A stretch of 64,000 bases of DNA, from NCBI GenBank assembly GCA_029465975.1, contig CM055728.1, positions 12,106,041 to 12,170,040 on the forward strand, read 5' to 3'. A program made the position numbers and the translations under genes. Source of the stretch: Dallia pectoralis (lineage: Eukaryota; Chordata; Actinopteri; Esociformes; Umbridae). Shown piece by piece: positions 36,001 to 47,532 of this stretch (position 1 is the stretch's first letter; every line of letters begins with the position of its first letter). The notes below the pieces were generated by a model. The model did not search any database. It saw only the letters and a program-made list of their open reading frames with translations, and had not been told where the DNA came from.

Positions 36001-39000
36001 GGGACAGGACTGGAGTCAGGCAGGGGGACAGGACTGGAGTCAGGCAGGGGGACAGGACTGGAGTCAGGCAGGGGGACAGGACTGGAGTCAGGCAGGGGGA
36101 CAGGACTGGAGTCAGGCAGGGGGACAGGACTGGAGTCAGGCAGGGGGACAGGACTGGAGTCAGGCAGGGGACAGGACTGGAGTCAGGCAGGGGGACAGAC
36201 TCCGACAAGGGTCTGAAGTGAGCTCGGGGTCTGGAGTGAGCTCTGGGGCTGGAGTGAGCTCTGGGGCTGGAGTGAGCTCTGGGGCTGGAGTGAGCTCTGG
36301 GGCTGGAGTGAGCTCTGGGGCTGGAGTGAGCTCGGGGGCTGGAGTGAGCTCGGGGGCTGGAGTGAGCTCGGGGGCTGGAGTGAGCTCGGGGGCCGGGACA
36401 GCCACGGGGACAGCCACGGGGACAGACTCTGGGACGGACACAGGGGCTGGCTCAGGCAAGGAAACGGGGACTGGCACCGGCAGGGAAACTGGGACTGGGA
36501 CAGGCAGGGAAACTGGGACTGGGACAGGCACAGGCTGGGAAATTGGGACAGGCTCGGGTTGGGAAACTGGGACAGGCTCGGGTTGGGAAACTGGGACAGG
36601 CTCGGGTTGGGAAACTGGGACAGGCTCAGGCAAGGGCACGGGGACAGGCTCAGGCAAGGGCACGGGGACAGGCTCAGGCAAGGGCACTGGGACAGGCTCA
36701 GGCAAGGGCACGGGGACAGGCTCAGGCAAGGGCACGGGGACAGGCTCAGGCACGGAAACGGGAACAGGCTCAGGCAGTAGCTTCTTCCTTCCACCTCCGG
36801 TGTCTTCCAAAGGAGGAGGGTCATCATCAATGTCCTCCTCGTCTGAAACCTCAAGGTCCTCACCACTGTCCAGCAGTGAGACCTCCCCTGTCCTTTTCGC
36901 CGCTTGAGCCTGGTCAGCCATCTTGTGCTGCGGGCGGCAGCCATCTTGTGCTGCGGGCGGCAGCCATCTTGAGCTGCGGGCGGCAGCCATCTTGAGCTGC
37001 GGGCGGCAGCCATCTTGAGCTGCGGGCGGCAGCCATCTTGAGCTGCGGGGCGGCAGCCATCTTGAGCTGCGGGGCGGCAGCCATCTTGTGCTGCGGGGCG
37101 GCAGCCATCTTGTGCTGCGGGGCGGCAGCCATCTTGTGCTGCGGGCGGCAGCCATCTTGTGCTGCGGGGCGGCAGCCATCTTGTGCTGCGGGGCGGCAGC
37201 CATCTTGTGCTGCGGGGCGGCAGCCATCGTGAGCTGCGGGCGGCAGCCATCTCGTGCTGCCGAGCAGCTCTCAGGGGTGGTGAGGTGGAGGGCAGAAACG
37301 AGGAAGGTGAGACAGGAATCAGCTGGAGGGTGAAAGGATCCCAGCGAAACCTCCCTCCATGTACTCCTCCTCCTCGGACTCGTCCTCAGACTCGGAGTCC
37401 TCAGCACCATAGGGCTCCCAGCCGTACTCCCCCTCCAGATACTCCTCATCCTCGCTGCGGAGTGACTCTCTCCACTCACGCAATGCTGCGTAGTCCGCCG
37501 GTAACCAGATAGCTGGCGGAGTGGATGTTCGAGGAGGGAGGGGCGGTCCGCGCCGGATCGCGCACCGGCGAAAACATTCAGGGAACTCTGGAGACTGTCC
37601 GTAAGTGGACGGACAGCTCTTCTTTCTCCGCTGTGTCATAGCGGGTCGGGTCATTCTGTCAGGGTCTGCCATGCAGATCCCAAGGAGTAGACACAATCGC
37701 AGAGAAGCTTTTCCAACAAAGGGTTTTATTCTCATCCAGGCAGGAACAGGCACAAGAAACGAGAACTTAAACAAGACACACACAAATCACAAATTAAACA
37801 AGGAACCACAGAACAGGATAACATTAACCTAATACACAATGAACATGAACTACAGTGTAACCAAAACTGACCCTACATCCAATAGTAAACATAAAACATC
37901 TAAGAAACAACAAACAAGAAAACATAAACGTGTTAACAGCACGAGCAACGTAGAAACAGAGAAACATACCTTAAACAATGCCCCGACACCAACAGACTGA
38001 CAAGACCCACACTAAATACAGACACTAACGAACCAAACACAAACAGACATGAAACAGAAACCCCACGTACCTTAAACAATGACCCGACAAACACACAGGA
38101 AAACAGGGAAGACTAAATACAAAACGTAACGAGGACTAACCAGCAACAGGTGAGAAAAAGGGCGGGAAAATTAAGGTAATAGGGGAAATAAAAGTACCAG
38201 GATGAAACACTAGGAACACCCACAAGATGGAGACAAACAAGCACACCACAACACAGGAACACACGGGAACACCCGTGAACCATGACAACACCCCTCCTCA
38301 CCTGTGGCGTCCACCCCCCCAGCACGTAGAGGCGGTCTTTCAGACTGACCACGCAATGACAGGCCACTGGGAGTGGCAGAGGGGCGAAGCTTAGCCAGGA
38401 CCCGCCCCTTTTCATTGACCACCTCTCAACGCAGTTAGTGATGACGTAATGGTTCCTAACCTTCATCTGGCCCCCCAGCAGGTAGAGGGCGTCACCTAGC
38501 ACCCCCATAGCATACATGTCCCTGTAGCCCGCCCAGCACAACTCCTCCCACCTGCCATAAGACTGGTCATATCTGTGACAACAGAGCATAGAAAACACGC
38601 ATATAGGATCCTTGCAATACCAGAACTTCTGCACCTTTCATTTCCCCTCAGCACTCTCTGCCTTTGTCTTTCACACATCCACAGACACACACACACACAC
38701 ACTCCACACACACACACACACACACACACACTCCACACCTGTATATAGCCAATCTCTTGGTACAGTTGTCGTCCTCCTCTACAGCAGCTACTATGCTGTT
38801 GTCACGCGTGACCCCCCCTGCCGTGATTACTCCCTTCCCCTTGACAGGGGAGGGGATGTGGTATGTCTTTCTGACATGGGGGGCGAAACAGAAGCTGAGG
38901 TCAGCTACACCCCCCCCGGGTGCTGGGAGTCTCGTCTCATCATTACCGCCAAGACAGAGCAGCAAGTCTGTGGTTTCCATCCCGTAGCGCAGGGTGGGGC

Positions 39001-41383
39001 GGGGGCTGGCAGCAGCCACTGACAGACAGGAAGTCTGGAGAGCCGCATCGATTATCCCAAAGCATTTTGCGTCCCGTAGCAACACCTGCAACGCTGGAAT
39101 TAGCAGGGTAGACATTGTTCTACTATCTCCTTGTTTCCTCTCTCTCCCCCCAGCTGTCTGTACAGCCTTACCGGGTTTCTCCTTCTGGCCCTCCGAAGAA
39201 AATTGGGGTTGATCAGCTCCAATCGTACCCGTTGGAGGAGCTCGATGGCCTGGGCCTCACTCTGCTCGTCTCCCCTGCGCCTTTCTATCCAGCGCAGCAC
39301 CAGCTCCAGAACACACTCCTCCTGGGTCACATTCAGATCATCTGACCCCAGCAAACACCCCAGACTCTGGGCATCCAGTTCCAACACCTCCTCCTCCTGA
39401 CATACCTGAAGAAGCAGGGGAAAAGAGAGTTAGTAAAAGAAAAAAACTGGGTGGAGGTAAAAAAATGTTTAGGTTGGTAAAGTAAAATAGGTTGGTAAAG
39501 TAAAATGGGGTAGTACTTACGTTAACTTATGGAAGCATCTGTTTGAGACATACAAAAGTGGATGACAAAGAACTTTCTGCTGTTAATTTCCGTAAAAAAA
39601 TAAAATGCTAGTTTTAGGACCTAAGAAACAAAGAGACTTGTTGACGGATCTCATGTTAAACCTAAACGGATGTATGGTCTTATCACAAATAAACTGTGAG
39701 AAATTTTGGCGTGACCCTCGACCCGAATCTCTCGTTTGACGAACATATAAAATACATTTCAAGGACAGCATTTTTCCATCTTCGGTTTATTGCAAAGATC
39801 AGAAACTATTTATCAAATAATGATGCAGAAAAATGTATCCACACCTCAAGATTAGAATACTGCAATGTTCTAGGTGGAGCATTCTCCTATAGAGCTCCTC
39901 TATTATGGAATGAGCTGCCAATCTGGGTTAGAAATGCAGACTATGTTCAAACTTAAGTCACTATTAAAAACATATCTCGTCAGCAAGGTCTGTGGTTAAG
40001 TGTATTATGGCCCAGGGTAAGTAGGTGAACGGTGGCTGTCTTTGCGGGGTGGGTTCTCATCTCCCCTGGGATGTCCTCTCCCAATTCCTGCCTGGGGGGT
40101 GGAGTCACTGGCTTGCTATAGTTCTCTTTTGTTCCCTCAATTCGAGTAACTCTGTGAGCATAACTAAAATTTCCTGAGTGGTTGCGGTTGACTGGTGTCC
40201 TTTGGATGATGCTTGGTAAAGTGGTAGGTGTTTTCAGGCATGTTGGGCCCTGTTTAGGGTTTACCCTGTCTCATTTTTAAGATTAAGCCTCCTATTGTGC
40301 CTGGGACAAAGAGAACTAGGGTGTCTAACGTTTCCCTGTGTCTTTTTACCACTTCCATTAAGGTGGACCCAAGGCCTGCTGGCCACGCTGTGGGACCGGT
40401 TAGCCCTGGAAACATGTGTTGGAACCATCCTGGGGCCCACTGGTTGTGTTGCAGACTGAGTAGCTGATGCTACCTGACAGTTTAGGCCTCCAATTTCCAA
40501 ACCCTTTCTGACTATATTGTCCCTTTTTGACTATATTTGACCTGGACTATATTTTGACTATTTGCACTTAAAAAATGTTTCTAATAATTATCAAAATCAA
40601 CTATCATAAGTTCTTCCTAAATGTGACCCTTGTTGTAAAAAGGGCTTTATAAAATACATTTGATTGATTGATTGATTGATTGATATTATTTTTCTGGGAT
40701 GATGCTTAAAAACTGGCAGAAGAAAAGACTAAACTGAATTATTTGGTCCGACCTGGGTGAAGTGACGACACAAGTATCTCAGGGAAATGCCTGCCAGGTC
40801 AGTGGCCCCCAGATCTCTTGCCCAGTGGTACAGTCCGACACAGTTGGAAGTGTCCATGCCCTCCACCATGTAGCTCTGGCACAACCTGTAATAGTTACGT
40901 TTATTTAGTACGTTTAATAGATGTGCTACCAGCAGACATCTGAACCAACCTGAATGCCCCATCTATGTGCAGCAGGAAGGCAGCAGCGGCCACACATTGG
41001 ATGTTTTCAGGGGAGAGAGGCAGCTGGGAGCAGTACATGTATCCCAGGATCAGCTCAAGGCTCTGGGCAGGAGTCTCCCTAAGAGGCACCTCCCCTCCAC
41101 GGGTCTCTCTCAAGCCACAGGTAAACATGGCCTGGGAAGACAAGTGGGTGAGGATAAAACAAAAAGGCTACTGATGGTGGAATGAAAGACATTGTAATAA
41201 TGACAGTTATCTTACACGGAAGTAAGGGCTAAAGGCAGACAGCACCACCCGGTGGCAGTGGAAGGGAATGCCGCCGGCCAGGAGAACCACATCAGTCAGC
41301 TCCCTTGCCCTCCACATTCTCTCCAGCTGCCCCTGCAGAAGCAGTCCATGTTCAGCCTGACCGCCTATCACCTGCTGGTCCAT
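33064..41383 (-). CDS. BTB-BACK-kelch (KLHL/KBTBD-type) protein, with one in-frame stop
   Basis: Probable substrate adaptor of a Cullin-3 ubiquitin ligase, as for the family. Coding exons on the minus strand: 41216-41383, 40950-41131, 40753-40885, 39172-39405, 38739-39085, 38302-38572, 33599-33749, 33296-33493, 33064-33224. All junctions are GT-AG and phases agree, giving 614 codons. BTB lies at about residues 28-130 (ELTDVVLLAGG, FHCHRVVLSAFSPYF), BACK at about 135-240 (DDLNVTQEECVLELVLRWIE), and kelch blades follow with GG doublets (AGG, LYLLGG, LYVLGG, IYVLGG). Codon 539 is TGA (33363-33365), most simply a decayed CGA Arg; the frame stays open on both sides. If real it removes the last blade and C-terminus. 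A strong acceptor lies just upstream of the ATG, so an untranslated first exon is likely. The subfamily is not identified. Intron 6 carries the 4.4-kb LTR element. Confidence 0.88.
33913..34544 (-). repeat. 3' LTR of the young element
   Basis: 632 bp. Differs from the other LTR by one extra T and two adjacent-region substitutions (near 34184) by eye. Confidence 0.95.
35085..35765. repeat. 27-bp array inside the LTR element
   Basis: About 22 units of GGAGGACACGGTTCAGGTGG+CCGTGCC. GC-rich and a multiple of three, so it is open in several frames on both strands (for example ARPPEPCPP on the minus strand). Preceded by related degenerate units from about 34740. Confidence 0.95.
35855..36205. repeat. 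24-bp array inside the LTR element
   Basis: About 14 units of GGACTGGAGTCAGGCAGGGG+GACA. Two units lack one G, which shifts any reading frame through the array. Confidence 0.93.
36205..36780. repeat. 18-bp and 24-bp arrays inside the LTR element
   Basis: 36215-36395 repeats AGCTCTGGGGCTGGAGTG (18 bp, about 10 units). 36400-36780 repeats GGGACAGGCTCAGGCAAGGG-type 24-bp units. On the minus strand this reads as PEPVPVPL-type repeats. Confidence 0.9.
36914..37260. repeat. 23/24-bp array of YY1-like motifs inside the LTR element
   Basis: Fifteen units of GGCAGCCATCTTGTGCTGCG type. Thirteen carry exact GCCATCTTG, two carry one-base variants (GCCATCGTG, GCCATCTCG). The minus strand reads CAAGATGGCTGCC, matching the YY1 consensus core. 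It lies about 400-740 bp inside the 5' LTR. Confidence 0.92.
37657..38287 (-). repeat. 5' LTR of the young element
   Basis: 631 bp, nearly identical to 33913-34544. Immediately inside it (minus strand) lies GAATGACCCGACCCGC, the place of the primer-binding site. Confidence 0.95.
39540..40690 (+). mobile_element. LINE (L2-like) remnant in a kelch intron
   Basis: 39696-39960 encodes a C-terminal RT tail: RNFGVTLDPNLSFDEHI, RTAFFHLRFIAKIRNYLS, then, after an internal deletion, GGAFSYRAPLLWNELPIWVR. The 3' end is at 40625-40685 with AAAAAGGGCTTTATAAAATA followed by (ATTG)n. It lies antisense to the kelch gene. Confidence 0.75.
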
Positions 41384-41705
41384 CTCTTACTCTGGATGGT
41401 CAAATTTGCTCTGTCTAACCTACAAGGCCAGGGGAGAAAGAGAGGATTGGGACAGAGAGAGGGTAGAGGGGGGAAATAAAAATAGACAGTAACATTAAAC
41501 CAGTCCATAAGACATGCAGGCTGCCCAGTCAACATGGCAGAGAAAGTGGTTGAGTCATAACACTGACTACTGTACCTGTCTGGAGAACAACCTATCCTGA
41601 GGGTTTCCAAAGAATAACACAGCAGTCGTCAAAGTCTCCTTAACAGGGTGCCTTTGTCAATATCTGTTGCTGTATCTGTCCTCCATATCGTTTGCTTGCT
41701 GTCTG

Positions 41706-42639
<934 letters not shown>

Positions 42640-42640
<1 letters not shown>

Positions 42641-42995
42641 AATTAATTACATTTTATTTATATAGCGCTTTACATGGAAGGGGGAATCTCCTCAACCACC
42701 AGCAATCTGCAGCATCCACCTGGATGACGTGATGGCAGCCATATTGCGCCAGAACGCACACCAGCTAATTGGTGGAGAGGAGACGGTGATGATGAAGCCA
42801 ATTAGTATATATATATGGGGATGATAAGGTGGCCATGATGGACAGCGGACAAGGGGCAAATTTGGTTACACCCCTTCTCTTTATCGAAGGGCATCCTGGG
42901 GTTTTTAATGACCACAGAGAGTCAAGGCCTCGGTTTAACGTCTCATCCGAAAGACGGTGCTTTATACAAAAAGCTTTAGAAAGAAACATGTGATC
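42640..42995 (-). repeat. Interspersed repeat copy
   Basis: Starts ATTTTATTTATATAGCGCTT and contains ATCCACCTGGATGACGTGAT and CTCATCCGAAAGACGG, sequence I know as a common fish interspersed repeat; class not assigned. Contains an (AT)n-like interruption at 42807-42818. Confidence 0.5.
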
Positions 42996-43254
42996 CAATT
43001 ATGCTTTGGACATCATCAACATCATAATATTGTTACACCAATGCAAGCCGGCTTGGCCTAGTCCATTCTCTTTGATCTGATTGCGTTAAGGCTTCAAAGC
43101 GAGCTTTGAAACATCAAAGTTGTGCGTCCCATCACTACATTGCTCACCTTGAGAAAGCTCAGTGTGCTTAAACTCTTGGAATCAATGACAGGAATAGTCA
43201 GCGCTAATTTAGCTTTATTGTCTACTTCTGATTTCTTTTGTATTTTAAAAGGCC

Positions 43255-43525
43255 TAGCTGGCACTGAAATATGGTGTTAGCTTGTTTGTATTGCCTGTTT
43301 CGTTCTATGTTTTGTGTGAGGTCCCAGGGATAGGGAGGTTTAATTGGCAGCTGGTCTGTGTTGCTGTTAATTGGAGAGGTTATTTAAGGTGCAGTTTCAC
43401 TCCACTGTCGTGAATCATTGTTTGCGCTGTGTGCTTTAAGTTAGACTATCAAGCCGCTTGTTTGTTGTTTTCTGTGAAAAGAGAACTTTGACTCTGCACC
43501 TTATCCTGCTTAGCAACCATGACAA
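43255..43525 (+). repeat. Possible solo LTR
   Basis: Layout resembles gypsy solo LTRs: TTAATTGGCAGCTGG, then TTATTTAAGGTGCAG, ending CTTAGCAACCATGACA. Start and target duplication not resolved. Confidence 0.35.
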
Positions 43526-44010
43526 ATTGTAATTGTAAATAAGTGTGTTACAGAATTGCAAACAAAGTGCAAAGTTGAGATGTGTTTAAGCCATGGCTAC
43601 ACTGTGTTTAAATTGTACTAGAAGTTTAGGTATTGAGGCTCTGGTCTAAGCATTTGTTTTTAGTGTGTAAGCAATAGGCAAAAACTGTAATGTCTGATTG
43701 GCTTGTGTGTAGAGTTCTGCAATAATGAGCCAAATTCTGCAAAAAGTGTGTAAGCAATTGGCAAAAACTGTATTTGTCTACAGATTTTATTTGTTTAATT
43801 AATTTCATTTTTTGGTTGATTACTGTAACTGATTATGCTAAGAAATACTGTAAGTATTGAAATAAATACTTAGATTATTCAGTCTGCAGCATCAGCGTTG
43901 TGCAGTGCTTGGTAAGATTATAGTAGGCCTATTTGTGTACATTCTCCCTATATCTCAAACTAATCATGAATAATGTTGTGGGTTTGTCACTATTTTTTTT
44001 CATCTAAATC
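43526..44010. other. Gene-free stretch
   Basis: AT-rich, with two copies of TGTGTAAGCAAT-GGCAAAAACTG (43664 and 43748). Otherwise nothing supported. Confidence 0.35.
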
Positions 44011-44483
44011 ATGTCTGGCCAACCCGAGGCTCCCGAGCCGCATGGGGCTCTTTGTCAGGTTTCATGCGGCTCTTACGTTCATATCAAAGTTTGTGTCCGT
44101 GTTCGCTTCGCTTGAATTCAATAAAGGATTTTTTGTCACACACGCATTTGTCACAAACTAGGGGTGTAGTGCAGTCAAAAGCCATTTGCAGAGCCAGTCT
44201 ATACCTTTGTGGTGTTTATTTAAAATACCATTTAAACCCAACACTTAACAACAAACGGAAATAAAACAATGGCACTGTTTGGAGCAGTAGTTAGTGCACT
44301 CAGCTGTTGAGCCAGAGGGCGCTGGTTCAATTCCCCCCACCAGATGCAACAATACATCTATTGAAATAGTTTTTAAGCTTTTATTTTCTGAATTTTATTT
44401 TTCCCCATGTGTATGATGTGGCTCTTTGCGGTAACCCAGTAAAAAAAATGTCTCTTAGTCTCTGACTGGTTGGCCGCCCCTGA
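44011..44483. mobile_element. hAT-like element with inserted LTR and SINE pieces
   Basis: Left end TGGCCAACCCGAGGCTCCCG with GCCGCATGGGGCTCTTTG, right end TGGTTGGCCGCCCCTGA, a well-known pairing for a fish/vertebrate hAT element. Inside, from 44162, is a minus-strand LTR piece (GGTGTAGTGCAG), then a tRNA-like segment. Confidence 0.5.
44272..44340 (+). repeat. tRNA-derived SINE-like head
   Basis: GGAGCAGTAGTTAGTGCACT resembles an A box region, and GGTTCAATTCC at 44324 resembles the pol III B box (one mismatch). It does not fold as a full tRNA, so it is a SINE fragment rather than a tRNA gene. Confidence 0.4.
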
Positions 44484-45150
44484 TCTAAAATATCCCTTAA
44501 ATACCAATGTCTGGCCAAAAATCTAGCACAGTTTTTATTTATTGCAATTGTGTCTGATCATTAAGGACTGTGTTAGTTAAATGAAAACTAATAGCATTTT
44601 CACAAATATGTGTGTATGTTTTGACAGACGTGTGTCATTTTGCAAACAATATAGGAATTATGCAAATTTAGTGTGGTGTTTGGATAATTGTGATTATATT
44701 TTAAAAAAAGAACCCGGTTTTCAAAATAGCATGTACCGGTAAACAATTGAAAAAAAACTGTAATAGTCTGCACTTTTCCAAAAAAAGTTTTGGAAAAAAA
44801 ATAAAAATAAACTTCAATAGATCACTGTTACAATACATTTAGAGTTCACTGTAGGTTAGAAGCAAATTGTTTAAAGTTTTGCAACAATGGCATCCACCTG
44901 ATATGGTCATAAAAAATTCACATGATTATGATCTTCATAAAACACTGTATCTTACAAATCGGAATTGGTCGTTTTAAGATGTTGTCTGTGTGTGCACATG
45001 ACATGGCTGTAGCCCCATAAACCTTTGTGCTGTCATCGCTCACAAAACAAAAAACAATGAATTCTGAAGAGCTGTCCTTTCATTTTATTCAATGCCTTAT
45101 GCAAGCTTCTGTCTAAAAGACCATTTGCTTTCAATTAAACTACTACCCAG
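44484..45150. other. Gene-free stretch
   Basis: AT-rich with poly(A)-like runs near 44735-44800. Nothing coding supported. Confidence 0.35.
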
Positions 45151-45152
45151 CC

Positions 45153-45203
45153 CTCCACACTATTACACACTGCTACTACCCAGCAGTGTGTAATAGTGTG
45201 GAG
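45153..45203. repeat. Perfect 21-bp hairpin
   Basis: 45153-45173 and 45183-45203 are perfect reverse complements (CTCCACACTATTACACACTGC) separated by 9 bases. The right arm is the start of the 56-bp array. Confidence 0.92.
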
Positions 45204-45418
45204 TTCTGGTGCATCTTATCTGTTGAAACTACTACCCAGCAGTGTGTAATAGTGTGGAGTTCTGGTGCATCTTATCTGTTGAAACTACTACCCAGCAGTG
45301 TGTAATAGTGTGGAGTTCTGGTGCATCTTATCTGTTGAAACTACTACCCAGCAGTGTGTAATAGTGTAGATACCTGGTGTATCTTATCTGTTGAAACTAC
45401 TACCCAGCAGTGTTAATT
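45170..45418. repeat. 56-bp tandem repeat, four to five copies
   Basis: Unit contains ACTACTACCCAGCAGTGTGT and GGTGCATCTTATCTGTTGAA. The last copy is diverged. Confidence 0.9.
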
Positions 45419-45605
45419 TTGTTGACGAAGACTATGACGAAAACTATTAGTCAACGAACCTTTTTCACGGACGAAAACTAAACGAAAACTAAATAAAAAG
45501 TAATATATTATGACGAAAATGTGACGAAATATAACTGACATTATCGTCAACGAATAAAAACTAGACGAAAATATTAGGCCGGGACGAATCGACAAGATAT
45601 CCAAT
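45416..45605. repeat. GACGAAAAC-rich interspersed repeat
   Basis: Repeats GACGAAAACTA-type words (45436-45570) with a start GTTAATTTTGTTGACGAAGA, as in a common fish DNA-transposon-derived repeat. Confidence 0.45.
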
Positions 45606-45619
45606 CATAACTACCCCGT

Positions 45620-46010
45620 AAAAACATAGTGGTGGAATCGTCATGCTATGGGGATGCTTCTCAGTGGTACAGACAGGAATACTGGTCAGGATTCAGGGAA
45701 GTGAAAATGGAGCAAAATACACAAAGGCTTTCAAGGAAAACTTGATTCAGAGCATAGGGGACCTAAAATTGGGGCAAAGATCTTTCAGCACGATAACAAA
45801 CAATAGCATGTAGCCAAGACAACGCTGGAATGGCTTAGTTCTATGAATGTTCTTAATTTGGCAACCCAAAAACCTGGACACCATCTGTGATTATAGTCCA
45901 TCAACAGTTCCCATCCAGTCTGACAGTGCTTTAGAGGATCAGCGAGAAAGTCGGGGAAGATACTCCAAAAATACAGTTGTGCAAAGCATGTTAAGGCCTA
46001 TTTAAGAACT
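45620..46010 (+). mobile_element. Tc1/mariner remnant, catalytic and C-terminal part
   Basis: Degraded coding: GGIVMLWGCFSV-like start, QHDNKQ (second catalytic Asp region), KTTLEWLSSMNVL. It has several frameshifts and stops. Confidence 0.7.
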
Positions 46011-46321
46011 GATTGCTGTGATGGCTACCTGTCAATCTTAGTAGCCTATTTGGCAGATAGCTAATCAGCCTACAACAACAACTATTTTATTGCAAGACGC
46101 CTGATCCCAACAAATCAATTAAGATAGCCCAACATCACAACATCGATTATTTACTCATATTTTGACAGTGTGTCCTATTGTTGACCATTGTGTATTTGTA
46201 TTATGGTCTTGTATTGTATGTACACGCTCACTATTTCTACTTCCTGCTGACCATGCCAAATCATCCTTGAAAAAAATAGTGTTTTGCCACAAAGGTTTTC
46301 TTCTAGTTAAATAAAGGTTTC

Positions 46322-47443
46322 CAGTCTACATGTGTTTTGTGGATCTGGAGAAGGCGTATGACCGGGTACCCCGGGATATTTTGTGGGAGGTGCTGCGGGA
46401 GTATGGGGTGAGGGGGTCTCTTCTCAGGGCCACCCAATCTCTGTACGCTCAAAGCATGAGCTGTGTCCGTGTTCTCGGCAGTAAGTCGGATTCGTTCCCG
46501 GTGGGGGTTGGTCTCCGCCAGGGCTGCGCTTTGTCACCAATCCTGTTTGTAATATTTATGGACAGGATATCAAGGCGTAGTCATGGGGGGGAGGGGTTTC
46601 CGTTCGGTGGGCTGATGGTCACATCACTGCTTTTTGCGGATGATGTGGTCCTGATGGCCTCATCGGTCGGTGACCTTCAGCACTCACTGGATCGGTTCGC
46701 AGCCGAGTGTGAAGCGGCTGGGATGAGGGTTAGCAAATCTGAGGCCATGACTCTCAGCAGGAAACCGGTGGAGTGCCTACTCCCGGTAGGGAATGAGTCC
46801 TTACTCCAAGTGAAGGAGTTCAAGTACCTCGGGGTCTTGTTCGCGAGTGAGGGAACAATGGAGCGGGAGATTTGTCGGAGGATCGGAGCAGCGGGGGCGG
46901 TGTTGCATTCGCTTCACCGCACCGTTGTGACGAAAAGAGAGCTGAGCCGGAAGGCAAAGCTCTCGATCTACCGGTCAATCTTTGTTCCTACTCTCACCTA
47001 TGGGCATGAAAGTTGGGTCATGACCGAAAGAACGAGATCGCGGGTACAAGCGGCCGAAATGGGTTTTCTCAGAAAGGTGGCTGGCCTCCCCTTAGGGATA
47101 GGGTGAGAAGCTCAGTCATCCGAGAGGAACTCTGAGTAGAGCCGCTGCTCCTTTGCGTAGAAAGGAGCCAGTTGAGGTGGTTCGGGCATCTAGTACGAAT
47201 GCCACCTGGGCGCCTCCCTAGAGAGGTGTTCCAGGCACGTCCAGCTGGGAGGAGACCTCGGGGAAGACCCAGGACTAGGTGGAGAGATTATATCTCCACA
47301 CTGGCCTGGGAACGCCTCGGGATCCCCCAGTCAGAGCTGGCTAATGTTGCCCGGGAAAGGGAAGTTTGGGGTCCCCTGCTAGAGCTGCTACCCCCGCGAC
47401 CCGACCCCGGATAAGCGGTTGAAGATGAGAGAATGAGAGAGAG
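46322..47443 (+). mobile_element. 5'-truncated LINE with RT C-terminal half
   Basis: Flanked by a 13-bp target duplication AAATAAAGGTTTC (46309-46321; 47444-47456). 46330-47105 encodes the RT domain from FVDLEKAYDRVPR through the catalytic FADD (LLFADDVVL, about residue 105). A frameshift then ends the frame at 47105. The downstream part (RWFGHLVRMPPGRLPREVF, RGRPRTRWRDYISTLAWERL, ending PPRPDPG) is in another frame, with an extra TGA. The short GAGAGAATGAGA-type tail suits an RTE-like clade; clade not proven. Confidence 0.9.
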
Positions 47444-47532
47444 AAATAAAGGTTTCATAAAAATTTTCATAATCACAAAAATGTTCAGACATGCTGTAAA
47501 ATGTTATTTTTTAATGATCAATTCGCTTTTTT

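Larger units (their letters stand above)
33913..38287 (-). mobile_element. Young non-autonomous gypsy-type LTR element
   Basis: 4,375 bp between two LTRs, flanked by a perfect 5-bp duplication ACACC (33908-33912; 38288-38292). On the minus strand the LTR begins TGTCATGG and ends CCCTGACA. A polypurine tract (GAGGGGGGTAC) abuts the 3' LTR at about 34545-34556, which gives the orientation. No protease, reverse transcriptase, RNase H or integrase is seen, so it must be moved in trans. Near the 5' LTR is a short acidic frame (37650-37325) starting MTRPAMTQRRKKSC and rich in Glu/Ser. The rest is tandem repeat. It sits in kelch intron 6, in the same orientation as the gene. Confidence 0.9.

Noticed and set aside
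34705..37479. Long Pro-, Gly- or Ala-rich reading frames on both strands (up to 457 codons)
   Set aside because: They follow repeat periods of 18, 24 and 27 bp inside a non-autonomous LTR element, and are open on both strands at once; not called as host genes.
44272..44340. tRNA gene
   Set aside because: Only a B-box-like segment is clear; stems do not form a cloverleaf, and it lies inside other repeats.
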